Shown here: in pieces, positions 54,012-64,000 of the stretch | How positions within the stretch are numbered: position 1 is the first letter of the stretch | How the letters are laid out: every line of letters starts with the position of its first letter | NCBI RefSeq assembly: GCF_014204515.1 | Contig: NZ_JACHLI010000014.1 | Coordinates: forward strand, 106,744 to 170,743 | Direction of reading: 5' to 3' | Source of the DNA: Pseudomonas nitroreducens | GTDB lineage: Bacteria; Pseudomonadota; Gammaproteobacteria; Pseudomonadales; Pseudomonadaceae | Length of the DNA stretch: 64,000 nt | Notes under the pieces: model-generated | What the model saw: the letters and a program-made list of their open reading frames with translations, nothing else | Database searches by the model: none | What the model was told of the DNA's origin: nothing | Program-made: the position numbers and the translations under genes

Positions 54012-54056
54012 AGCCTGATCTCTCCAAAGGGAAAGGCCTCCCGGCTTCCCCCTCCT

Positions 54057-54083
54057 GACCCGCCGCTTGGCGGGTCTTTTTTT
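54057..54083 (+). terminator. Intrinsic terminator after lpdV
   Basis: GACCCGCC, loop GCTT, GGCGGGTC and seven T residues. It ends the bkd operon. Confidence 0.92.
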
Positions 54084-54093
54084 GCCGGCCGAT

Positions 54094-54254
54094 CGTAGGG
54101 CGCATAACCCGGAACGGGTTATCCGCCGTTGCCCTGGCGGCGGATAACGCTGGCGCGTTATGCGCCCTACGTCCTTGATCGAATCCGTAGGAGCGGATTC
54201 ATCCGCGATGTCTTCACAGCGAATGCCGATCGCGGACGGAGTCCGCTCCTACGC
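54094..54254. repeat. 78-bp GTAGGGCGCATAAC repeat and REP pair
   Basis: A full 78-base unit (54094-54171) with ends CGTAGGGCGCATAAC and GTTATGCGCCCTACG, then a direct REP hairpin (GTAGGAGCGGATTCATCCGCGAT) and an inverted one (ATCGCGGACGGAGTCCGCTCCTAC). The region to 54400 has no other recognisable feature. Confidence 0.85.
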
Positions 54255-54403
54255 GCTGTGGTCGATCACCGCACGGATTGTGAATGTGCCAATGCAGCCA
54301 AAGGCGTCTATCAACGCACGGGTTCGCTGAGGATGCCTGCATGATGACCGCATCAACAGGTCCTAATCCGGCAAGATCCGCTGATCCCAAGCTACATTGC
54401 TTA

Positions 54404-54423
54404 AATTAACCATTTGGTACATT
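54404..54423. promoter_or_regulatory. 20-bp dyad operator upstream of aroQ
   Basis: AATTAACCATTTGGTACATT is a dyad in its outer (AAT/ATT) and inner (CCA/TGG) triplets. It ends 54 bases before the aroQ start, a normal operator distance. A near match (17 of 20) stands on the minus strand at 37164-37183 between the EamA and OprD genes. It is a candidate site for a TetR- or IclR-type regulator of quinate/shikimate use. No such regulator gene lies adjacent. Confidence 0.55.
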
Positions 54424-54477
54424 TTGCTCCGACAGGCCCTTCCTTTCCGGCCATACAAAAACAACGGAGCCAACCTC

Positions 54478-54918
54478 ATGCCTCACTCCCTGCTCGTGCT
54501 CAACGGGCCGAACCTCAATCTGCTGGGCACCCGCGAGCCGGCCACCTACGGCCACGAAACCCTCGACGACCTCGCTGCGCTCTGCCAGCGCACCGGCGCC
54601 GAGAACGGCCTGGAAATCGACTTCCGCCAGACCAACCACGAAGGCCAGCTGATCGACTGGATCCACCAGGCGCGTGGCCGCTGTGTCGGCATCCTGATCA
54701 ACCCGGCCGCCTGGACCCACACCTCAGTGGCCATCCGCGATGCGCTGGCCGCCGTGGAGCTGCCGGTGATCGAAGTGCACCTTTCCAACGTGCACCGACG
54801 CGAAGAATTCCGTCATCACTCTTTCGTCTCCGGGATCGCCGTTGGCGTGATCGCCGGGCTGGGCAGCGATGGCTACCGCGCCGGTATCCAGCACTTCGCC
54901 AAGCGGCTGCAGGAGTGA
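54478..54918 (+). CDS. aroQ: Type II 3-dehydroquinate dehydratase
   Basis: AroQ interconverts 3-dehydroquinate and 3-dehydroshikimate. The 146-residue dodecameric enzyme shows LNGPNLNLLGTREP with the catalytic region, a flexible loop with Tyr (TYGHET), NPAAWTHTSVAIRDAL, and EVHLSNVHRREEFRHHS with the catalytic His. As it is paired with a quinate/shikimate dehydrogenase and lacks other aro biosynthesis genes, it is probably the catabolic isozyme. The ATG at 54478 follows a CGGAG site. The start of the next gene is 5 bases after its stop. Confidence 0.95.
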   Translation: MPHSLLVLNGPNLNLLGTREPATYGHETLDDLAALCQRTGAENGLEIDFRQTNHEGQLIDWIHQARGRCVGILINPAAWTHTSVAIRDALAAVELPVIEVHLSNVHRREEFRHHSFVSGIAVGVIAGLGSDGYRAGIQHFAKRLQE

Positions 54919-54923
54919 GTTCC

Positions 54924-55772
54924 ATGAGCGAATACCGCACCGTGCTGGCCGGCCTGATCGGCGCCGGCATCCAGGCTTCGCGCACCCCGGCGCTGCACGA
55001 ACGCGAAGGCGACGCCCAGGGGCTGCGCTATCTCTATCGACTGATCGACCTGGACACCCTCGGCGTCGATGCCGGCGCCCTGCCCGATCTGCTCGCCGCC
55101 GCCGAGCGCATGGGCTACACCGGGCTGAACATCACCTTTCCCTGCAAGCAGGCGGTGATGCCACTGTTGCACGAGCTATCCGACGAGGCGCGCGGCATCG
55201 GTGCGGTGAACACCGTGGTGCTGCGCGATGGCCGGCGCATCGGCCACAACACCGACTGCCTGGGCTTCGCCGAAGGCTTCCGGCGCAACCTCAGCGATGC
55301 GCCTAGGGCGTGCGTGGTGCAACTGGGCGCCGGCGGCGCAGGCGCGGCGGTGGCCCATGCGCTGCTCAGCGAAGGCGTGGCACAACTGACGATCTTCGAC
55401 GTGGACCTGGCTCGCGCCCAGGCGCTGGTGGACAACCTCAACGCGCATTTCGGCGGCCAGCGTGCGTGGGCCGGCCATGATCTGGCCGGCGCGATTGCCG
55501 AGGCGGACGGGCTGGTCAACACCACCCCGGTGGGCATGGCCAAGCTGCCCGGCGCGCCGCTGCCGCTGGAGCTGCTGCACCCGCGCCTGTGGGTGGCGGA
55601 GATCATCTACTTCCCGTTGGAAACCGAACTGCTTCGGCACGCCCGCTGCCTCGGCTGCCGCACGCTGGATGGCGGCAACATGGCGGTGTTCCAGGCGGTG
55701 AAGGCGTTCGAGTTGTTCAGTGGCATGGAAGCGAACGCGCAGCGGATGCTGACGCATTTCAGCGCGATGTAA
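54924..55772 (+). CDS. Quinate/shikimate dehydrogenase family protein
   Basis: The 282-residue protein belongs to the AroE family but is of the catabolic or YdiB-like sort. The catalytic pair is Lys75 (LNITFPCKQAVMPLL) and Asp111 (GHNTDCLGF); an NAD(P)-binding GAGGAGAAVAH follows, and FFVD-type residues IFDVDLARAQ after the Rossmann strand suggest an acidic residue that favours NAD. With aroQ it converts quinate to dehydroshikimate. The dehydroshikimate dehydratase needed to reach protocatechuate is not in the window. Confidence 0.88.
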   Translation: MSEYRTVLAGLIGAGIQASRTPALHEREGDAQGLRYLYRLIDLDTLGVDAGALPDLLAAAERMGYTGLNITFPCKQAVMPLLHELSDEARGIGAVNTVVLRDGRRIGHNTDCLGFAEGFRRNLSDAPRACVVQLGAGGAGAAVAHALLSEGVAQLTIFDVDLARAQALVDNLNAHFGGQRAWAGHDLAGAIAEADGLVNTTPVGMAKLPGAPLPLELLHPRLWVAEIIYFPLETELLRHARCLGCRTLDGGNMAVFQAVKAFELFSGMEANAQRMLTHFSAM

Positions 55773-55799
55773 GCGGGTGTCATGGAGCGCTGCCCGGTG

Positions 55800-55830
55800 A
55801 TGGGTATCGCTGCGCTCCAGCCCATCCTAC
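55800..55830. repeat. Partial GTAGGATGG-family repeat
   Basis: GGGTATCGCTGCGCTCCAGCCCATCCTAC is the right half of the 82-base dyad seen at 29741, 29968 and 60172. The left half is missing. Confidence 0.75.
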
Positions 55831-55878
55831 TCAGCGGTCAGCCGGCAATGGTGGAGCGGCTGGCTGACCCGAGAAGGC

Positions 55879-56280
55879 TCAGAGCAGCGATTTGCCCTGG
55901 CTGAGTACCTTGTCGCAGACCTGTTTGGTGACCTTCTCCTTCAGGCCGCTGCCGGACAGGTCCAGGCTCTTGCCATCGCTGCCGGTGAGGATGCCCTTGG
56001 CGCCGTCCTTGTAGCCGCTGTCGCTGGTGGTGGTGTTGCCGGGCAGCTTGCCCAGCAGCTTGTCCTTCACCTGGGTCGCGGCGTCGGCATTGAGGTAGTT
56101 GTTCTTCGCGCAGTACTCCAGCAGCCCGGCGACGTTGCCGCTGCTGCTGGACGACACCGAGGACAGGTTGCCCAGGCCGCCCAGGCTGCCGGCAACGTCT
56201 CCCAGGGAGGCGGCATGGGCCAGCGACCAGGGCAACAGGCTGGCAGCGAAGACGGCGGGAAGCAGCTTGCGAGGATTCAT
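55879..56280 (-). CDS. DUF2501 family exported protein
   Basis: The 133-residue protein starts with a signal peptide (LLPAVFAASLLPWSLAHAA) and continues with a serine/glycine-rich stretch (GSLGGLGNLSSVSSSSSGN), then GLLEYCAKNNYLNADAATQVKDKLLGKL and a C-terminal helix with a second cysteine (TKQVCDKVLSQGKSLL). The two cysteines may form a periplasmic disulfide. It matches the family of E. coli YjjA; function unknown. The start at 56280 is set by the signal peptide. Confidence 0.85.
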   Translation of the reverse strand: MNPRKLLPAVFAASLLPWSLAHAASLGDVAGSLGGLGNLSSVSSSSSGNVAGLLEYCAKNNYLNADAATQVKDKLLGKLPGNTTTSDSGYKDGAKGILTGSDGKSLDLSGSGLKEKVTKQVCDKVLSQGKSLL

Positions 56281-56350
56281 GGGACTCTCCTTGAGCAAAG
56301 GTGCAGTGAAACGATCACTGCGAGTGTAGTCGCCACCCGCGCCAATCGAC

Positions 56351-57439
56351 TCAATAGCCGACCGACTTGAGCACCTCGTCGACGTCCCGGCTCGGCGGCC
56401 GACCGAGGAAGGTCAGCAGATGGTCGGTACGGTTGGTGAAGAAGCCGTCCACCCCGGCCTGGGTGAGCTTGTCGAAGTCCACCGCGTCATCCACGGTGTA
56501 GGCATGGACGAACAGCCCGCGCTCGTGGGCGGCCTGGTTCATCCAGGGTTGCACCAGATCCATGTAGCTCTGGTCGCCGCGCGCCGTCAGGGTTGCCGAC
56601 GGGCCGGTGCCCAGGGCGCCATGGGCCTTGGCCCAGTCCAGCCAGGCGAAGAATTCGTCCTTGGATTTCACTTCCTGGCGGGCGTAGAAGTCGGCTTTGA
56701 GCTTTTCGCCGGACTGGGCGAAGGGGGTCGGGCTCTTCGCCGCGATGTAGCCGTCTCCGGTCCACAGCAGCAGTATCTTCGGCACCTTCGGCATGCTCTT
56801 GTGCAGCAGTTCCAGGCTGCTCTTCTCGAAGGTCTGCAGGACGATCCTGCCCTGGGGCGCGCCGTCGGCGTCCAGCCAGCCGCGGTTTTCCAGGACCTTG
56901 CGCAGGTCCTCCTCGATACCGGGGAACTGCCCCGGCGCCTTGGTCTCCAGGTACAGGCCGGGCGTCTCGCCGCCGCCTTCGGCGATGTCGATCATCTCCT
57001 CGAGGGTGAGGATGCGCAGGCCCACGTACTTGGCGCGCGCCCGCTCGGGATAGGCCTGGTTGAACCAGCTGCCGGCGTCCAGGCGCTTGAGCTCGGCCAG
57101 GGTGAACTTGCTGATCGGGTCCTTCTCGCGGCCGGGGAAGACCTTGGCCACGTCGGTGGTGCGCTCCAGGGTGTCGTCGTGCAGGGCCACCAGCACGCCG
57201 TCTTTCGTACGCTGCAGGTCCGCTTCCAGGTAATCCGCGCCCAGATCGCGGGCGGCGAGATAGGCCGGAGCGGTCTCCTCCGGCGCGTCGTGGGAGGCGC
57301 CGCGGTGGGCGATCACCGTGGGCCAGGGCACGCCGGCTGCCGCGCTCAGGGCGCGGCCGGGAGACTCTTCGGCGGCAACGGCAAGGCTAGCGCAAGCCAG
57401 GGTGAGACTGCCCAGTACAGCGATGAGACGACGGCGCAT
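56351..57439 (-). CDS. glpQ: Periplasmic glycerophosphodiester phosphodiesterase
   Basis: GlpQ hydrolyses glycerophosphodiesters to glycerol-3-phosphate and alcohols. The 362-residue protein has a signal peptide (LIAVLGSLTLACASLAVAAEE) and the GDPD motifs: VIAHRGASHDAPEETAPAY with catalytic His and the Glu metal ligand, ADYLEADLQRTKDGVLVALHDDTLERTT with Glu, Asp and the second His. The TIM-barrel body ends with QAGVDGFFTNRTDHLLTFL. It is monocistronic by position. Confidence 0.93.
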   Translation of the reverse strand: MRRRLIAVLGSLTLACASLAVAAEESPGRALSAAAGVPWPTVIAHRGASHDAPEETAPAYLAARDLGADYLEADLQRTKDGVLVALHDDTLERTTDVAKVFPGREKDPISKFTLAELKRLDAGSWFNQAYPERARAKYVGLRILTLEEMIDIAEGGGETPGLYLETKAPGQFPGIEEDLRKVLENRGWLDADGAPQGRIVLQTFEKSSLELLHKSMPKVPKILLLWTGDGYIAAKSPTPFAQSGEKLKADFYARQEVKSKDEFFAWLDWAKAHGALGTGPSATLTARGDQSYMDLVQPWMNQAAHERGLFVHAYTVDDAVDFDKLTQAGVDGFFTNRTDHLLTFLGRPPSRDVDEVLKSVGY

Positions 57440-57607
57440 AGGCGGAACCCCTTCGATCGATGACGGCCAAGCGGGCCAGTCTGGCGCAGCAGCGTGAAGC
57501 TTGTGCGACCAGGCGCGAAGAAAAGCGGCAACAGCACAGGAGCATAAGATCTTTCGAGCATAGGACCCTGCCCGTCCCGCGCAATTCCCTCGGTATTGCC
57601 CGCCATG

Positions 57608-57641
57608 AAAAAGCCCGCGGACGATCGCTCGTTCGCGGGCT
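57608..57641 (-). terminator. Intrinsic terminator after katG
   Basis: AGCCCGCG and CGCGGGCT stem on the minus strand, with TTTTTC following. It lies about 20 bases after the katG stop. Confidence 0.85.
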
Positions 57642-57660
57642 CTGGCTCACCCCTGGCCGA

Positions 57661-59853
<2,193 letters not shown>

Positions 59854-60017
59854 TGCAGGCTCCTTGTGGGCGCCTATCGCTGGCGCCTTGTAATCGCACA
59901 ACCCATCAGAAGATAGATCAAACGGGACGGGCTGCTATTGCAGTTTTCGATGGGCAGCAGCGGTAAAAGGCTATCGATGGGGAGACCGCCTGATGCGGGT
60001 TGGGGACGGGCAGTGCA

Positions 60018-60256
60018 GGAGCGAGCTTGCTCGCGAACCGGTCAGTCCGCTGCGGACGTGAAATCTATCGCGGACGGAGTCCGCTCCTACGGCCCAGGGA
60101 GGCGCCAGTGCGTGCCGCGCCTCCGTCCGCGATGGATATCCCCCCTCTTCGCGGGCCAATCGGCCGCAGAACGTAGGATGGGTGGAGCGCAGCGATACCC
60201 ATGCTGTCGGTGTTGCCACCATTGATGGGTATCGCTGCGCTCCACACCATCCTACG
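60018..60256. repeat. REP units and 85-bp GTAGGATGG dyad
   Basis: A direct GGAGCGAGCTTGCTCGCGA unit (about 60018-60036), an inverted REP (about 60070-60090) and a full GTAGGATGG dyad (60172-60256, ends CGTAGGATGGGTGGAGCGC and GCGCTCCACACCATCCTACG). They fill most of the space between katG and the amidohydrolase, where I see no gene. Confidence 0.85.
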
Positions 60257-60272
60257 GTGAGCATTCCCTGGG

Positions 60273-62126
60273 TCAGAAGGCGAAGCAGGAACAGCCGAAA
60301 GCGCCCCAGAAGCCTTGGAAATCGCTCACCGGCACGCTCGACTGGCGCGCACGCTCATGGCTGTGGCCATGCACGCCGCAGGAGCCGACGCACTGGTGCA
60401 CGACCTGCTGCAACGGCGCCTGCGGGCGCCAGTGGCCGGGGACCATGGCCACCGGCGACCACTCCGGCACCACCGGGATGCTCGGCGGGGCCAGCTTGTC
60501 GAACTCGCGGTCGCCGTGGACGATCTTGCCGCCGACCACGGTGAGCACAGACTCGATGGTCTTGATCGCCTCTTCCTCGACGCTGAAGAAATCCTCCGAG
60601 AGCACCGCCAGGTCCGCCAACTGGCCGGCCTTGAGCATGCCCTTCTTGCCCTGCTCGCTGGAGAACCAGGCGCTGCCGTGGGTGAACAGCTGGATCGCCA
60701 CCTCGCGGGACAGGCCTTCCGGGTACAGGCTCAGGCCACCGACGGTCTTGCCGCTGACCATCCAGTACAGCGAGGTCCAGGGGTTGTAGCTGGACACGCG
60801 GGTAGCATCGGTGCCGGCCCCCACCGGCACACCTTCGGCCAGCATGCGCTTGATCGGCGGCGTGGCTTCGGCGGCCTGCTTGCCGTAGCGGTCGACGAAG
60901 TACTCGCCCTGGAAGGCCATGCGGTCCTGGATGGCGATGCCGCCGCCCAGGGCGCGGACGCGCTCGATGTTCTTCGGGGTGATGGTCTCGGCGTGGTCGA
61001 AGAACCACGGCAGGCCGTTGAACGGAATGTCGCGATCGACCTTCTCGAACACGTCGAGCATGCGCGAGATCGACTCGTCATAGGTGGCGTGCAGACGGAA
61101 CGGCCAGCGCTGCTCCACCAGGTGGCGCACCACCGGCTCCAGCTCGGCTTCCATGGTGCCGGGCAGGTCCGGTCGCGGCTCGAGGAAGTCCTCGAAGTCG
61201 GCGGCCGAGAACACCAGCATCTCGCCGGCGCCGTTGTGGCGCAGGAAGTCGGTGCCCTGGCCGTAGGTCACGCTGGAGGTCCAGTTCTTGAAGTCCGCGA
61301 GCTCTTCCTTGGGCTTCTGGGTGAACAGGTTGTAGGCGATGCGTACGGTGAGCTGGTCGGCATCGGCCAGTTGCTGGATCACCTGGTAGTCGTCCGGGTA
61401 GTTCTGGAAGCCGCCGCCGGCGTCGATCACGCTGGTCAGGCCGAGGCGGTTCAGCTCGCGCATGAACTGGCGGGTCGAGTTGACCTGGTACTCCAGCGGC
61501 AGTTTCGGCCCCTTGGCCAGGGTCGCGTAGAGGATCATCGCGTTCGGCCGGGCGATCAGCATGCCGGTGGGCTCGCCGTTGCTGTCACGGACGATCTCGC
61601 CGCCGGGCGGGTTCGGCGTGTCCTTGGTGTAGCCCACCACACGCAGCGCGGCGCGGTTGAGCAGCGCGCGGTCATACAGGTGCAGGACGAACACCGGGGT
61701 GTCCGGCGCCGCCTTGTTCAGCTCCTCGATGGTCGGCAGGCGGCGCTCGGCGAACTGAAATTCGTTCCAGCCGCCGACCACCCGTACCCACTGCGGCGAC
61801 GGCGTGCGCTGGGCCTGCAGGCGCAGCATCTCCAGCGCATCGGAGAGCGAGGGCACACCCTCCCAGCGCAGCTCCAGGTTGTAGTTCAACCCGCCACGGA
61901 TCAGGTGCAGGTGCGAGTCGTTGAGGCCGGGGATGACGGTGCGGCGATTGAGGTCGACCAGCTTGGTCGAGGCGTCGCGGTAGGCCATCGCCTGGGCGTC
62001 GCTGCCGACGACCAGGAACCTGCCGTCGGCGATGGCCACGGCGGTGGCATGGGGGCGTTCCGGGTCGACGGTGTGCAGCTTGCCGTTGAACAGGATGAGG
62101 TCGGCGTTGCGCTCTGCGTTGTTCAT
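60273..62126 (-). CDS. Amidohydrolase, YtcJ-like
   Basis: A 617-residue metal-dependent hydrolase of the amidohydrolase-3 group: the start of the barrel GLNDSHLHLIRGG with His72 and His74, ADFEDFLEPRP, a FDHAETIT His segment and GAGTDATR with the catalytic Asp. The C-terminal half returns to the beta-sandwich (LADLAVLSEDFFSVEEEAI). The last 45 residues are unusual: a His/Cys cluster (HQCVGSCGVHGHSHERAR) and an aromatic end GFWGAFGCSCFAF. Substrate unknown. It lies 11 bases after the alpha/beta hydrolase gene and is the last gene of a three-gene operon. Confidence 0.9.
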   Translation of the reverse strand: MNNAERNADLILFNGKLHTVDPERPHATAVAIADGRFLVVGSDAQAMAYRDASTKLVDLNRRTVIPGLNDSHLHLIRGGLNYNLELRWEGVPSLSDALEMLRLQAQRTPSPQWVRVVGGWNEFQFAERRLPTIEELNKAAPDTPVFVLHLYDRALLNRAALRVVGYTKDTPNPPGGEIVRDSNGEPTGMLIARPNAMILYATLAKGPKLPLEYQVNSTRQFMRELNRLGLTSVIDAGGGFQNYPDDYQVIQQLADADQLTVRIAYNLFTQKPKEELADFKNWTSSVTYGQGTDFLRHNGAGEMLVFSAADFEDFLEPRPDLPGTMEAELEPVVRHLVEQRWPFRLHATYDESISRMLDVFEKVDRDIPFNGLPWFFDHAETITPKNIERVRALGGGIAIQDRMAFQGEYFVDRYGKQAAEATPPIKRMLAEGVPVGAGTDATRVSSYNPWTSLYWMVSGKTVGGLSLYPEGLSREVAIQLFTHGSAWFSSEQGKKGMLKAGQLADLAVLSEDFFSVEEEAIKTIESVLTVVGGKIVHGDREFDKLAPPSIPVVPEWSPVAMVPGHWRPQAPLQQVVHQCVGSCGVHGHSHERARQSSVPVSDFQGFWGAFGCSCFAF

Positions 62127-62137
62127 GCTCGGGTACC

Positions 62138-62956
62138 TCAGCGTTGCAGGAAGGCCAGCAGGTCTTCGTTGAGTTGCTGCGTATGGGTGACGGCGAAGCC
62201 ATGGGGCGCGCCGGCGTAGACCTTCAGCTGGGCGCCGGGAATCTGCTCTGCGGCGAGCTTGCCGGTGGTCTCGAACGGCACGATCTGGTCGTCATCGCCG
62301 TGGATCACCAGGGTCGGCACATCGACCCTGGCCAGGTCGGCGCGGAAATCCGTCTCGGAGAAAGCCGTCACGCAATCCACGGTGCCCTTGAGCGAGGCCA
62401 GCAGCGCGATGTTGAGGGTCTGGCTCAGCACGCCGTCGGAGACCTTCTGGCCGTGGTTGGTGCCGTAGAACGGCGCGGCGAAGTCGGCGATGAACTGCGC
62501 ACGGTCCTGCAGCAGTCCGGCCTTGATGCCGTCGAACACGCCTTTCTCCACGCCCTGCGGGAAGTCGGCGGACTGGCCGAAGATCGGCGTGACGGCGCCC
62601 AGCAGCACCAGGCCGGCGACGCGGGCGGTGCCGTGGCGGCCGATGTAGCGGCTGACGTCGCCGCCGCCCATGGAGAAGCCCACCAGCGTCACGTCGCGCA
62701 GGTCCAGGTGCTCGATCAGGCCGGCGATGTCGTCGGCGAAGGTGTCGTAGTCGTAGCCGTTCCACGGCTGGCTGGAACGGCCGAAACCACGACGGTCGAA
62801 GGCGATGGCACGGTAACCGCGGCTGGCGAGATAGTGCATCTGGTATTCCCACATGTCGCCGTCCAGCGGCCAGCCGTGGCTGAACAGCACGGGCTTGCCG
62901 CTGCCCCAGTCCTTGTAATAGATCTCGGTGCCGTCGCGGGTGACGAAAGTGCTCAT
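62138..62956 (-). CDS. Alpha/beta hydrolase (chloroperoxidase/esterase-like)
   Basis: The 272-residue enzyme has the nucleophile elbow GFSMGGG with Ser95, an acid in HGDDDQIVP and the His in APHGFAV. The oxyanion segment HGWPLDGDMWEYQM and FDRRGFGRSSQP are typical of the non-haem haloperoxidase/arylesterase group. It has no signal peptide, so it is cytoplasmic. The start at 62956 follows an AGGAG site; the longer reading is rejected. It sits in an operon with an ABM-domain membrane protein and an amidohydrolase. Confidence 0.92.
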   Translation of the reverse strand: MSTFVTRDGTEIYYKDWGSGKPVLFSHGWPLDGDMWEYQMHYLASRGYRAIAFDRRGFGRSSQPWNGYDYDTFADDIAGLIEHLDLRDVTLVGFSMGGGDVSRYIGRHGTARVAGLVLLGAVTPIFGQSADFPQGVEKGVFDGIKAGLLQDRAQFIADFAAPFYGTNHGQKVSDGVLSQTLNIALLASLKGTVDCVTAFSETDFRADLARVDVPTLVIHGDDDQIVPFETTGKLAAEQIPGAQLKVYAGAPHGFAVTHTQQLNEDLLAFLQR

Positions 62957-63037
62957 GGAAACTCCTCTGCCTGCCATGCAGGACGATGTGGGACGGGCGC
63001 CACGCAGGCGCCGCGGGAGGGGAAGTCAGGGGAAAGC

Positions 63038-63607
63038 TCAGTCGGCGTTGAGCCAGCCGGCGCAGCGTCGGGTCACCCAGGGCATGATCAGGTAGACCAC
63101 CGGCAAGACGATGCACAGGGTCACCAGCAGGTTGCTCGGCACTCGCCCGGCCAGCAGCGGGAAGCGCTCGAACGCCGGCCCCCAGAGCGGCGGGATGACC
63201 ATGGTCAGCGGGCTGATCACCAGGTAGGTGAGCAGTGCCTGCTTCCATTTCGGCGGCTGGCGGACGCTACCGTGCTCGGGGGTGAACCAGAATTCGGCGT
63301 CGTTGTGGATCAGCGGGTGGTCGCCCTCCTCCAGCAACGGCAGCACCTCGGCCACCAGCTCGGCGCGCTCGCTCGAATCGATCCAGGCCTGCAACTGGCC
63401 GGCGACGGCGAAACGCACCACCGTGGTATAGACCGCGCCCTCGCCATCCGGGCGGATCACGTTCACCCCCAGGTGCCCCGGCTGCCGCCGTGCGGCGGCG
63501 ACGGTGCGACGCAGCCAGTCCTCGTAGGTGGGCAGGGCTTCGCAACGCACCTTGTGGTGGACCACCAGCGTCACCACGCTGTTCAGATCGATGGCATCGG
63601 CGCTCAT
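63038..63607 (-). CDS. ABM-domain protein with C-terminal membrane helices
   Basis: The 189-residue protein has an N-terminal antibiotic-biosynthesis-monooxygenase ferredoxin-like domain (VVTLVVHHKVRCEALPTYEDWLRRTVAAARRQPGHLGVNVIRP) and two C-terminal hydrophobic helices (LLTYLVISPLTMVIPPLW and LLVTLCIVLPVVYLIMPWV). ABM domains handle quinone-like or aromatic compounds without cofactors; the membrane anchor is a known variant. It heads the minus-strand operon with the alpha/beta hydrolase and amidohydrolase, 81 bases before the former. Confidence 0.85.
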   Translation of the reverse strand: MSADAIDLNSVVTLVVHHKVRCEALPTYEDWLRRTVAAARRQPGHLGVNVIRPDGEGAVYTTVVRFAVAGQLQAWIDSSERAELVAEVLPLLEEGDHPLIHNDAEFWFTPEHGSVRQPPKWKQALLTYLVISPLTMVIPPLWGPAFERFPLLAGRVPSNLLVTLCIVLPVVYLIMPWVTRRCAGWLNAD

Positions 63608-63680
63608 GGGGTTCCGGGCTCGGGTTGAGGTCCGGCCACTATGGCGGCGGGAACGGCCGGCCTATTGGACGCATGTGCTG

Positions 63681-63739
63681 GATCGGGTTATGCCCGGTTG
63701 CCCTGCGGCGGATAACGCTGACGCGTTATGCGCCCTACG
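63681..63739. repeat. GTAGGGCGCATAAC-family repeat, left end truncated
   Basis: The segment GATCGGGTTATGCCCGGTTGCCCTGCGGCGGATAACGCTGACGCGTTATGCGCCCTACG keeps the right two thirds of the 78-base unit. The left end is lost or diverged. Confidence 0.8.
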
Positions 63740-63767
63740 GTCCGTGCAGTGCGGTTCGCGAGCAAGG

Positions 63768-64000
63768 ACTAGGCGTCCCCCTCGATCCTACGAAGAGCAA
63801 CGACTCTCGCGTTGGCTTTGGCTTTGGCTTTGGCTTTGGCTTTGGCTTTGGCTTTGGCTTTAAAGAAGACTTCCAGAAAAACGTCCGCGCACTCCGACTG
63901 CCCCGTTCAGGAGGCCTCGTTGAAGCGGAGTTTCAGGGGTTGAGCGGCATGGATGCCGCGAGAGCCGCGATGGGCCAGGGATGGCCCTTCGCGGCGGGCC
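63768..64000. repeat. Long composite dispersed element, copy 2 (inverted, partial)
   Basis: The 18-base word ACTAGGCGTCCCCCTCGA (63768-63785) also stands in copy 1 at 19043-19060. From 63862 to the window end the minus strand repeats the ordered modules of 19060-19190: GGGCCATCCCTGGCCC, CTCTCGCGGCATCCATGCCGCTC, CCTGAAACTCCG, GAGGCCTCCTGAA, GTGCGCGGACGTTT and CTGGAAGTCTTC. The element continues beyond the window. Confidence 0.7.
63814..63861. repeat. GGCTTT tandem hexamer, eight units
   Basis: Eight perfect copies of GGCTTT follow one another between the two parts of the composite element. Copy 1 has a degenerate counterpart (AGAGCCAGAGCCAG at about 19191-19206). The tract is a mononucleotide-free simple repeat likely to slip. 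In one frame it reads as Leu-Trp repeats, which is not a real protein. Confidence 0.95.

Noticed and set aside
63528..63863. Plus-strand ORF ending in Leu-Trp repeats
   Set aside because: It is read from the GGCTTT tract and the antisense of the ABM gene.

Overview
The window is a GC-rich bacterial chromosome segment that reads as a Pseudomonas of the P. aeruginosa / P. citronellolis / P. nitroreducens kind. This rests on gene content and protein likeness: gacA-uvrC-pgsA-tRNA, tusDCBE, the bkd operon behind an Lrp-type regulator, OprD porins, small DUF2790 and DUF3509-like proteins, and REP-type intergenic repeats. No phage, plasmid, IS transposase or CRISPR array is visible. The genus is fairly safe; the species is not resolved.

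Layout. 1-2984: start of gor, a VOC protein, galU, an SOS-box-controlled UmuD-like protein lacking both catalytic residues, and two small genes. 3001-7538: tRNA-Leu, tRNA-Cys and tRNA-Gly, pgsA, uvrC, gacA, a small hypothetical gene and tRNA-Ser, all on the minus strand. 7673-11922: a Bax-inhibitor-1 membrane protein, the overlapping tusDCBE-ybiB operon for tRNA 2-thiolation, and a glutathionyl-hydroquinone reductase. 12637-18692: phenylacetyl-CoA epoxidation and ring opening (paaABCDE, paaZ) without the beta-oxidation genes. 19605-24294: a cassette of an APC permease (frameshifted here), a class III PLP enzyme resembling ammonia/phosphate lyases, a small-molecule kinase and an EutR-like AraC regulator. 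24572-28055: an outer-membrane barrel and a chemoreceptor. 28057-33467: DUF2790, a GlxA-type regulator, catA, a HpaC-type flavin reductase, a FixJ-type response regulator and L-asparaginase. 33558-45113: AGCS symporter, XRE regulator, EamA transporter, two OprD porins, a PilU-like ATPase, a parvulin, two small conserved proteins and an MFS transporter. 45269-48044: a PLD-like protein and an ABC-F ATPase. 48287-54011: bkdR and bkdA1-bkdA2-bkdB-lpdV. 54478-55772: aroQ and a quinate/shikimate dehydrogenase. 55879-63607: DUF2501, glycerophosphodiesterase, katG, and an operon of amidohydrolase, alpha/beta hydrolase and ABM protein.

The main theme is catabolism of aromatic, amino-acid and amine compounds with matching uptake and sensing: phenylacetate, catechol, quinate/shikimate, branched-chain 2-oxoacids, asparagine and probably ethanolamine or hydroxylysine. 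A 20-bp dyad (AAT-N3-CCA-WW-TGG-N3-ATT) occurs both in the EamA/OprD intergenic region and before aroQ. It suggests that an outer-membrane porin and the quinate/shikimate genes 17 kb away share a regulator.

Intergenic space is heavily occupied by at least four dispersed repeat families: REP hairpins, a 78-bp GTAGGGCGCATAAC unit, an 82-bp GTAGGATGG dyad, and a long composite element present at 18866-19215 and, inverted, at the right edge. Downstream of catA a 227-bp tandem duplication carries a second copy of the last eight catA codons.
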